Assembly (NCBI RefSeq): GCF_003390925.1
Contig: NZ_QUBS01000022.1
Span: 1-38,172, forward strand
Reading direction: 5' to 3'
Source of the DNA: Trinickia diaoshuihuensis
Lineage (GTDB): Bacteria > Pseudomonadota > Gammaproteobacteria > Burkholderiales > Burkholderiaceae
Length of the DNA stretch: 38,172 nt
Part shown: in pieces, positions 1 to 8,620 of the stretch
Layout of the letters: each line of letters starts with the position of its first letter
Numbering within the stretch: position 1 is the stretch's first letter
The notes under the pieces: model-generated
Told to the model about the DNA's origin: nothing
Seen by the model: only the letters and a program-made list of their open reading frames with translations
Databases searched by the model: none
Position numbers and translations under genes: made by a program

Positions 1-1104
1 CCTCGCGGCGACCGTCAGTCGCGCGACGCGGGTGAACGCGCGGCGCGGGAGCCGGCCTCCCGCGCCACGGGTGCTGCGCCGGCGCGCAAGTTCGATCGCG
101 CGGCGAAAGCAGGCGCCACCACGTCTTCAGGCTCCTTTGCGGCTCGTCGGGAAGGCGGTTTTTCGCGTGCGGGCACGGGCGCGAAACAGGGTCATCGCGA
201 AGGCCGCGCATCGTCGGAGACGCGCGCCCGCCCGCCGCTAGGCAAGCGAGCGGATGCGGCAGCGACCAAACCCGCGGCGCGCGTAGCCAAGCCCGTAAAG
301 GCGACACCTTTGCAAGCCGCCCGTAACGCCACTACCGGCGGGGACGAGGGCCTCGTTCGGCTCTCCAAGCGCATGTCGGAACTGGGCCTGTGCTCGCGCC
401 GCGAAGCGGACGAATGGATCGAAAACGGCTGGGTGCGCGTCGACGGAGAGCGCATCGACACGCTAGGCTCACGCGTACGTCCGGACCAGCATATCGAGGT
501 GACGCGCGACGCTCAAGCCGCGCAGTCGCGCCAAGTCACTATCTTGCTGCATAAGCCGGTCGGCTATGTATCAGGCCAGGCCGAGGACGGCTACGAGCCG
601 GCCATCACGTTGATCACGGCAGCCAACCATTGGGACGGCGACCGCGCGACGACCCGGTTCGTTGCGAGCCACTTGCGCGCGCTTGCGCCGGCGGGCCGCC
701 TGGACATCGATTCGACCGGTCTGCTCGTGTTGACCCAGGATGGCCGCATCGCCAAGCAGTTGATCGGCGAGAACTCCGGCGTTGAAAAGGAGTATCTCGT
801 GCGCGTCAGCTACGGCGATCGCACGAGCGACGTAGCCGACCACTTCCCCGCGGAAAAGCTCGCCCTCCTTCGCCACGGCCTTTCGCTCGATGGCGCCCAG
901 CTCAAACCCGCCAAAGTGAGTTGGCAAAACGGCGAGCAACTGAGATTCGTCCTGCGCGAAGGCAAGAAGCGGCAGATTCGGCGCATGTGCGAGCTTGTCG
1001 GACTGCACGTCGTCGGCCTCAAACGGGTGCGGATGGGCAGCGTCGTGCTCGGCGCCCTCCCACAGGGGAAGTGGCGGTATCTGCTGCCGGACGAGGCGTT
1101 CTGA
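1..1104 (+). CDS. rRNA pseudouridine synthase, RsuA/RluB/RluF family (5' end outside window)
   Basis: Isomerises a specific uridine in ribosomal RNA to pseudouridine. The reading frame is open from base 1 with no stop and no ATG, so the gene starts left of the window; the first possible start inside it is a TTG at 310, which I do not favour. The visible first ~105 residues are rich in Arg, Ala, Gly and Lys, a low-complexity basic tail as seen on many Burkholderia RluB-like proteins. An S4 RNA-binding domain follows ([20 protein letters not shown], around residues 119-138 of the visible part). Next is the catalytic segment [17 protein letters not shown] with the nucleophilic Asp, then the KKRQIRRM motif near the C terminus. 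Subfamily (RluB, RluE or RluF) cannot be settled from this fragment. It converges with the accessory island downstream. Confidence 0.9.
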   Translation, partial: PRGDRQSRDAGERAAREPASRATGAAPARKFDRAAKAGATTSSGSFAARREGGFSRAGTGAKQGHREGRASSETRARPPLGKRADAAATKPAARVAKPVKATPLQAARNATTGGDEGLVRLSKRMSELGLCSRREADEWIENGWVRVDGERIDTLGSRVRPDQHIEVTRDAQAAQSRQVTILLHKPVGYVSGQAEDGYEPAITLITAANHWDGDRATTRFVASHLRALAPAGRLDIDSTGLLVLTQDGRIAKQLIGENSGVEKEYLVRVSYGDRTSDVADHFPAEKLALLRHGLSLDGAQLKPAKVSWQNGEQLRFVLREGKKRQIRRMCELVGLHVVGLKRVRMGSVVLGALPQGKWRYLLPDEAF

Positions 1105-1125
1105 AACCCGTCGTCTTTCGGAAAC

Positions 1126-1159
1126 GCTACCGTTTCTTGCACATCGCCGAGACGGTAGC
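1126..1159. terminator. Stem-loop between convergent genes
   Basis: GCTACCGTTTC at 1126-1136 pairs with GAGACGGTAGC at 1149-1159 (11 bp including one G-U pair) around a 12-nt loop. It lies 22 bp after the pseudouridine synthase stop and 7 bp before the end of the convergent RHS gene, the position expected of a shared terminator. No run of T follows on either strand, so intrinsic termination is unproven. Confidence 0.4.
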
Positions 1160-1165
1160 CTCCAG

Positions 1166-2023
1166 TTACGAATAGTCCGCCCATTGACGCAGCCATACGT
1201 CATGCTGGTAAAACGGGAAATAAGGCGCATCCTCGCGCACACCGCCAATAAATCTGTCCTGATGATCCATGATCGAAAATTCATAATTTCCGCGTTCGGT
1301 AGGATTCAGGTAATCCAACAAATCGTACAATTCCTTTGGATCAAATTGATATTTATAAAGCAATCGTCGAGTGATCCCGTTCAGCTCCCCTCTGATCGCA
1401 TAAAATGACTTTGCTAGCGTATCCCTAGCGACATGAAGATTTGACGCCCCCGTACCTTCAAGGAGTCGATAAGCATCTTCCGCCGACGGCATCGAGAGGT
1501 CCACGAGATTTCGCATGGTGTAAGAGGACTGCGAGAGGCTCTCTATGTCATTCCCGCTAAGGTGCGAAACTATGTTCGACATCGCTTCCACCGGAACCCG
1601 CTCGAGCGCGGAGAGACGCGCGATCGACGAATGAGCCGGTCCGCTCGCCGCAGCGGCGTTACCATCCGTCGCAGGCCGACTTAACGGTTCCCCCAAGGCA
1701 GGCTCGGAGACCTTTAGCGCTGGGTGCGGCGCCCCGCTGTCCGCGGATGTCGCTGCTCTTGTCACCGCTATGGCATCGTCTCGCCCGATTCCTTCGAGCG
1801 CCTCAATGGGCACCGTGACATGCCCCGTCGGATCTGTTCCGTTAATCGGGTCGCACTTGCAATAACTGTATGGATTCAGGCCACCCGCATGAAACGGGCT
1901 CAAGCTATCAGGTGCATTGAATCGCATTAGCGGCGGCAAATACCATCGATACCCATTCCCCAAAGGATAGCCGCTTACGATGGGATCCCGAGAAGCTGCT
2001 GTAAAACGGAGAATTGTAGTCAT
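1166..2023 (-). CDS. Short RHS repeat-associated core protein with F-box-like C-terminal region
   Basis: 285 residues from ATG at 2023. Residues ~19-69 are the RHS-associated core signature (YPLGNGYR, LMRFNAPDSLSPF, GGLNPYSYCKCDPINGTDPTGH-like). In full-length RHS toxins this core ends the repeat barrel just before the variable toxin. Here there are no upstream RHS repeats, no signal peptide and no membrane segment. A linker of ~65 residues rich in Ala, Ser and Pro follows. Then residues ~141-180 (VPVEAMSNIVSHLSGNDIES, then a conserved-looking hydrophobic pattern) resemble an F-box: Pro near the start, Ile-Val-x-x-Leu, and Asp-Ile-x-x-Leu. The remaining ~100 residues match nothing I recognise. 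It starts 13 bp after the cysteine-rich gene, with no clear ribosome binding site, so translation may be coupled. No immunity gene follows. Orphan RHS proteins of this size are known in Pseudomonas and Burkholderia; an effector role is inference. A start at 2101 would overlap the upstream gene and is unlikely. Confidence 0.8.
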   Translation of the reverse strand: MTTILRFTAASRDPIVSGYPLGNGYRWYLPPLMRFNAPDSLSPFHAGGLNPYSYCKCDPINGTDPTGHVTVPIEALEGIGRDDAIAVTRAATSADSGAPHPALKVSEPALGEPLSRPATDGNAAAASGPAHSSIARLSALERVPVEAMSNIVSHLSGNDIESLSQSSYTMRNLVDLSMPSAEDAYRLLEGTGASNLHVARDTLAKSFYAIRGELNGITRRLLYKYQFDPKELYDLLDYLNPTERGNYEFSIMDHQDRFIGGVREDAPYFPFYQHDVWLRQWADYS

Positions 2024-2036
2024 TTTAGCGCAGGTA

Positions 2037-2276
2037 TCAGCAACAATCCGGACAAGGAACACTAGCGTGGAGCTCACAAGTCGTCGCCCAGGGCGTCGCA
2101 CACGTGCCCCAGAAAGTTTTTACCGGACATTCCTCGCACCGCGGCCCATCCAGGCCCACGCAACACCATTGCCCCGACCCGCAATTGCTGCCTGACATCC
2201 TTACTCCAAGAGATGAGAACGGAAAATAGCCTCGCTGCAAACGATCAACGGCCTGGCATTGAAAAGGCAAATTCAT
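2037..2276 (-). CDS. 79-residue cysteine-rich small protein, RiPP-precursor-like candidate
   Basis: ATG at 2276 follows a strong ribosome binding site (GGAGGG, 2281-2286) at good spacing, which favours it over a possible start at 2303. The 79 residues contain 11 cysteines (positions 7, 32, 38, 39, 47, 50, 59, 67, 75, 78, 79), plus Gly, Trp and Pro. The N-terminal ~30 residues hold one Cys and look leader-like (AVDRLQRGYFPFSSLGVR). The Cys-dense remainder begins GSNCGSGQWCC and ends CPDCC. There is no obvious Sec signal peptide or membrane segment. I recognise no family. It sits in the same orientation as a PatA/PatG-type protease, which makes a processed peptide plausible, but no cyclodehydratase, radical SAM or other modifying enzyme lies nearby. 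It could instead be a metal-binding protein or a chaperone-like partner of the RHS protein encoded 13 bp downstream. Confidence 0.7.
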   Translation of the reverse strand: MNLPFQCQAVDRLQRGYFPFSSLGVRMSGSNCGSGQWCCVGLDGPRCEECPVKTFWGTCATPWATTCELHASVPCPDCC

Positions 2277-2332
2277 ATTTCCCTCCATCGGTTGCAAAAA
2301 CACAGATCACTTCCATTTGATTCGATCGACCA

Positions 2333-2338
2333 ATTATA
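2333..2338 (-). promoter_or_regulatory. Candidate -10 element before the cysteine-rich gene
   Basis: A perfect TATAAT on the minus strand lies in the 67-bp gap between the 57-residue gene and the cysteine-rich gene. Transcription would start near 2326 and give a leader of about 50 nt containing the strong ribosome binding site. No good -35 hexamer is seen at 16-18 bp, and the local sequence is AT-rich, so chance occurrence is possible. Confidence 0.35.
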
Positions 2339-2343
2339 AAAAC

Positions 2344-2517
2344 TTATCTTTCTTTAACATTGGCTTTGAACAAATTATTGAGCATTCGCTCCCGCGCCTT
2401 ACATCCCTCACATGAGGGTATCCCGGCTCGGTTGAGCACTTTCCGAATAACGGTACCTACGCCATTCTGATCTTTGGTTTTGGCATCCGACGAACCGGTT
2501 TGATCAGGAAGTCGCAT
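2344..2517 (-). CDS. 57-residue CxxC-containing small protein
   Basis: An ATG at 2517 lies 3 bp after the protease stop, and the frame runs 57 codons to TAA at 2344-2346. It is hydrophilic and charged. The C-terminal half carries VIRKVLNRAGIPSCEGCKAR followed by ERMLNNLF. That gives a C-x2-C-x2-R arrangement with a Leu-Asn-Asn-Leu helix, a pattern I associate with small phage and accessory proteins that bind metal or pack as helical hairpins. The close spacing to the protease and the preceding GGAGCGAGG purine tract point to coupled translation in one operon. Function is unknown. It might be a partner or substrate of the protease. The reading frame is supported by position and by the plausible protein sequence, not by a recognised family. 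Confidence 0.6.
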   Translation of the reverse strand: MRLPDQTGSSDAKTKDQNGVGTVIRKVLNRAGIPSCEGCKARERMLNNLFKANVKER

Positions 2518-2520
2518 GGT

Positions 2521-4389
2521 TCAAGCCTCGCTCCAGGCGCGCACACGCCCTACTGAGACCGGGACCACATCGCTTACGTCAACGGTAAAGCGGAAAGCCC
2601 GTTTTGCTCGAAGAACGTTTTCGGGGTCGAAAAAGCGCATCTTTACCTCGTAGAGATCCTCCCCTGAACGAGCGAGAACGCTCTTCTCAACCCGAATGCT
2701 TTCCAGGACTCGCCCCTCCCCAGTTGCCCGCTTGAGCACATCGACAGCCTGAAACAGATTGGTTGCCGCAAAATTCAGAGCACGCTCCCGGGGCGAACTG
2801 CCAGCATTACGGAAATCGTGGTAAATCCTATTCAAAAACTCTTCGAGGTGATTCCTCAGGGCTTGATCTTCGTTGCCGTCCACCACTAGGTCGAGCAGCG
2901 CCTTGGTGGACCAGCTAAACATGCCGCGCCCGGCGGGAGGAACCAACACCGGCACTTCCTCACCGGACAACAGCGTTACCGAGCCTCGCCCGGTCGAATA
3001 ACCGGGTACTGAGACGCGCTCGATCTCATCATCGAGCACGAAATCGAGCATCTTTTCGTAAACCACATGCGCAAAAGGCCCAGCGGGATTAACCACGTAG
3101 ATGGGTGTGCCGTCCAATTTCAAGACCCAGTAAACGGTCGAAGCTTCATCGAGATGCTCACGCAAATAGTGACGGATATCCGCACCATTCAATACCTGAC
3201 CGAATCCCGCTCGAGATGATTCCGTCTTAAATTCAATAGATAGCTCGCCCAATGCATAGACGATTTGGGGACCGCCGCATGTGGAACAACTCTCCGACGC
3301 ACCCTCTTCTTCCATGGACCTGTCCGCAACTGAAACGGAGGGACTTTGCACCGCGGACGACGGAGAAATTAAATCTTCGTTATTGCATGACGCATGGACG
3401 TCAACCGAAAAATTATGATTCAAGAGCAACGGATCCTGAACTCCGAATCCAAACTTCGCCTCCGAACTGAGATCATTCAAATTCGACATCCCTCTCTCCT
3501 TTGGCTTGACCTTCGTCATCAGGGTTTCCGCTCCGGCGACGTCGATAACACCGGCCATGCATTTCTGCGAAACACGAGAATCGCCGGCCAGCCTGCAAGG
3601 CCGCGAAGTCTCTATTAGTGCCGCACGAATAGCCGGAGCGTCGATTTTTCCGCGTTCTACGTGCTGCCGGCTCATCAGTAATGCCGCAACACCGGCAACG
3701 ATCGGCGTCGCGAAGCTCGTGCCGTTCCTTCTATCGATGCGCCCTCCGGGCGCCGCACCTAGTATGTTTTCGCCAGGTGCAAGGATTCCTTGGTGCCGGT
3801 ATGCACTTCCCCAATTGCTGCTATCCAGCGGTGATCCGGATTCGCTTAGCGCACCCACCGCGAGCACCCCGGGCAGCGCCGCCGGTATATGGACGCAGGC
3901 GCAACCGTCATTACCCGCAGCCGCAATGATCAACACGTTGCTCCGGGCGCAGTTCTCCAGCGCACGCACGAGCAAAGGTTCCGCATCCTCCGGGCCGAAC
4001 CTCGCGAGCTGTCCACCGCTTATCGTTATTACGTTTGCGCCGCGATGGACCGCCAAATTGATTGCATAAGCCAAATAGGATTGAGAACACACCCCCTCCC
4101 TTCTCTCTCCTGTATCTCGAAATATATTTACAAGAACTCCTCGGCATTTCGGTGCAATGCCATTGATCGCCCCTCGCCCAAATATTACGCTCGCAACATG
4201 AGTGCCATGGGAATAAAGGTCCTCATTATCCAATAGTGGCGGCAAAGCGATCCCTTCGCAAACCAATGAGGCACCGATAAAGCAAGGGTGCTGCAGATCG
4301 ACAGGGCCATCCAACACTGCAATACATATCGCCGGCTCCCCTAATGTCTCCGCTTGCAACGAAGCGATATCGAGCCAGATTTTTTTCAT
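2521..4389 (-). CDS. S8 serine protease, PatA/PatG (cyanobactin maturation) family
   Basis: 622 residues. Residues ~20-290 are a subtilisin domain with the triad Asp27 (AVLDGPVD), His61 (SHGTHVAS) and Ser225 (NGTSFATP), plus oxyanion Asn160 (AAAGND). A Ser/Glu-rich linker (~295-375) ends in CSTCGG. Residues ~378-622 are the C-terminal domain shared by PatA and PatG: YALGELSIEF, TPIYVVNPAGPFA, LNFAATNLFQAVD and the near-terminal FTVDVSDVVPVSVG. In cyanobactin pathways PatA cleaves the leader from the precursor and PatG cleaves and macrocyclises. Which activity this protein has cannot be told from sequence. There is no signal peptide, so it probably acts in the cytoplasm. The ATG at 4389 directly abuts an upstream TGA and has no good ribosome binding site. 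No PatE, PatD or PatF-like gene is present; the only nearby candidates for substrates are the two small proteins downstream. Codon use is more AT-rich than the flanking core genes, suggesting acquisition. Confidence 0.9.
   Translation of the reverse strand: MKKIWLDIASLQAETLGEPAICIAVLDGPVDLQHPCFIGASLVCEGIALPPLLDNEDLYSHGTHVASVIFGRGAINGIAPKCRGVLVNIFRDTGERREGVCSQSYLAYAINLAVHRGANVITISGGQLARFGPEDAEPLLVRALENCARSNVLIIAAAGNDGCACVHIPAALPGVLAVGALSESGSPLDSSNWGSAYRHQGILAPGENILGAAPGGRIDRRNGTSFATPIVAGVAALLMSRQHVERGKIDAPAIRAALIETSRPCRLAGDSRVSQKCMAGVIDVAGAETLMTKVKPKERGMSNLNDLSSEAKFGFGVQDPLLLNHNFSVDVHASCNNEDLISPSSAVQSPSVSVADRSMEEEGASESCSTCGGPQIVYALGELSIEFKTESSRAGFGQVLNGADIRHYLREHLDEASTVYWVLKLDGTPIYVVNPAGPFAHVVYEKMLDFVLDDEIERVSVPGYSTGRGSVTLLSGEEVPVLVPPAGRGMFSWSTKALLDLVVDGNEDQALRNHLEEFLNRIYHDFRNAGSSPRERALNFAATNLFQAVDVLKRATGEGRVLESIRVEKSVLARSGEDLYEVKMRFFDPENVLRAKRAFRFTVDVSDVVPVSVGRVRAWSEA
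3487..3502 (-). promoter_or_regulatory. Strong internal ribosome binding site and ATG inside the protease gene
   Basis: Within the protease frame, AAAGGAGAGAGGG (3502-3490) stands immediately before an in-frame ATG (codon 301, 3489-3487), with AAGGAG 6 nt from the ATG. This is a better start signal than the one at codon 1. It falls exactly at the junction of the catalytic domain and the linker. Initiation here would make a 322-residue protein containing only the linker and the PatG-type C-terminal domain. Confidence 0.5.
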
Positions 4390-4689
4390 TCAATCCGCGG
4401 CATCAATGAGTTCATCGCCATATTTCCAACAAGCGAGCCATATTTCGCTATGAAGTAAAACCCATCGTACCCGATGGCATTGAAGAGGAACCTGTTAATT
4501 GATACAAGGAGGACGAAAATACACACGCCGCCGAACAGGTGTTCGAAGCCGGCCAAATCTCGCAATCTGCGAGTTTCGTCAAGCTAACGCGACTCGGCCA
4601 AGGCCGACAAGGGAGGGGGAGGACGTTACTTCGCGGGGTAACGGCGCTCAAGTGAACGCCGCGCCCGCTTCGGTGCTTTTGTATCTAGG
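4390..4689. other. Intergenic region between def and the protease gene
   Basis: No gene with a start codon is supported. On the minus strand a 34-codon open stretch ends in TGA directly against the protease ATG but has no start codon. On the plus strand a protein-like frame runs about 4410-4654 (EVKPIVPDGIEEEPVN, a TGA at 4500, then YKEDENTHAAEQVFEAGQ and onward to a stop near 4654). It could be a decayed gene tail. A perfect inverted repeat CTCGCA-ATC-TGCGAG lies at 4559-4573, flanked by AAA and TTT, and could be an operator. No convincing sigma-70 promoter for the protease was found. Confidence 0.4.
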
Positions 4690-7301
<2,612 letters not shown>

Positions 7302-7312
7302 TCAAGCGCGCA

Positions 7313-8554
7313 TTACTGGCTGAAGAGCCGGCGCGTCGCCGGGGAGCCTGCCGGAATCCCAGCCTCCTCGAGCCGCGCGTAAAGCGTCATCAGTTGTTTC
7401 TCGATCGCCAGGAGCGCCTGTTCGGGCAACGGCCGGCGCTGGTCGTCGACGACGCGGCCACCGATACGCTCGGCCAACGATTTCGCGTAATCGCACATGA
7501 GCCTGAACGGCAGAATGTCTTCATCGGCCACGGGGACGTCGAGGATCAGCGTGATCATTTGACCGCCCTTGTAGGTCAAATCGTCGCGCAGAAAATTCGT
7601 GTCGCCGAATTGCAGCATAAAGACGGGGCTCTGCTTGGCGTCGAGCTTGACGAAGCGCGTGCCGTCCCGCGAAAGTAGCAAGCCGTCTTGCGAGGCGACC
7701 GCCTGCACGTAGTTGGCGGACCACGGCGCGCCGTCCGACAACACGTTGATCGACAACTGCGCGTCGCACTGAGCCGCGAAGCCGTCGAGTTCGCGCGCCA
7801 TCGAGACCGTTTCGAGCATGTCGGGAAATTCGGGGGCGCCGTCGATCGCATCGGCGAATTGCTGCACGCCCGATACGAACTCCGAGAACTCGAGCTCGTT
7901 GAGCGGGCCGCCGCGGTTCGCGAGCTGGACCGCGGCGCGAAGCTCCTCGTAACGCTGAGCGCTTTGCAGCAATTCCCAGTTCGTGCCGCCTTCGGGCTTG
8001 CCTTCGATATAGACCGGTTTGCTCCCCGCACGACGCAAGCGCTGAGCGAGCGGCGATGCTTTCTCCCCGGCAATCGGGCCCGACAGGCGGATCGGCACGA
8101 CGCAATCGATGCGTCGATCGACGATATGCGGCGGCGCGGCCGAGATCGTCGTGGCGGCGGGCGTCACGGCTTGCACATCGTCCGCTGTCGCCTCGGCGGC
8201 GGCGGACTGCGCTTGCGGCTCGGGCGTGAAGCCATTCGGGGTCGTCGCTTCGGCCTGGATGTCGGCCGGGATATCGAGCGGCGCCGACGCACCGAAGCTC
8301 GGTTCGATGCGCGCGGCTTCGCCGGCGGACGCCGCCTCGGGCGCGGCACCATCGCGCCGCGCGGGGCCGCGTGCGGGCTCGATGAAGGGCCGCTCCTCCT
8401 CATGATCGTGGCGCGCGGCACCCTGCTCGGTATCGGTCGGCATCGGCCGCGGCATCCTGCGGCGCACCTTGGCGCCTTGCCACGCGTTATATACGACCAC
8501 CCCTCCCACCACGACGGCGCCCGCGCCGATCAATCCGAGTGTCAACTCGTCCAT
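7313..8554 (-). CDS. zipA: Cell division protein ZipA
   Basis: Inner-membrane anchor that tethers FtsZ to the membrane at the division site. The start at 8554 is preferred over 8572 because GGAG sits just upstream of it and gives MDELTLGLIGAGAVVVGGVV, a single N-terminal membrane segment of the ZipA type. After it comes a basic stretch (KVRRRMPRP), then a long Ala/Pro/Glu-rich linker of ~150 residues. The C-terminal ~230-residue domain holds the FtsZ-binding ZipA_C fold (VLSDGAPWSANYVQ, FRLMCDYAKSLAERIGGRVV, DDQRRPLP). The total is 413 residues. It lies between smc and ligA on the same strand, 66 bp after smc, an arrangement common in Burkholderiales. Confidence 0.93.
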   Translation of the reverse strand: MDELTLGLIGAGAVVVGGVVVYNAWQGAKVRRRMPRPMPTDTEQGAARHDHEEERPFIEPARGPARRDGAAPEAASAGEAARIEPSFGASAPLDIPADIQAEATTPNGFTPEPQAQSAAAEATADDVQAVTPAATTISAAPPHIVDRRIDCVVPIRLSGPIAGEKASPLAQRLRRAGSKPVYIEGKPEGGTNWELLQSAQRYEELRAAVQLANRGGPLNELEFSEFVSGVQQFADAIDGAPEFPDMLETVSMARELDGFAAQCDAQLSINVLSDGAPWSANYVQAVASQDGLLLSRDGTRFVKLDAKQSPVFMLQFGDTNFLRDDLTYKGGQMITLILDVPVADEDILPFRLMCDYAKSLAERIGGRVVDDQRRPLPEQALLAIEKQLMTLYARLEEAGIPAGSPATRRLFSQ

Positions 8555-8620
8555 GCACGCTCCATGAAGCATTCCTGTAGCGCGGCCCGCGCCCGCATCC
8601 TCCCGGCGCGGCGCCGCTCG

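Noticed and set aside
2037-2101. RHS protein start at 2101
   Set aside because: It would overlap the cysteine-rich gene by 65 bp and the added 26 residues do not resemble RHS starts; ATG at 2023 gives the usual short N terminus.
4448-4651. 67-codon minus-strand frame upstream of the protease as a precursor peptide
   Set aside because: Its Ser/Pro/Arg-rich composition looks antisense to the protein-like plus-strand frame, it lacks a ribosome binding site, and has no leader-core pattern.
1105-4689. Integrated element with integrase, tRNA attachment site or direct repeats
   Set aside because: I found no integrase, transposase, tRNA or convincing flanking repeat around the island.
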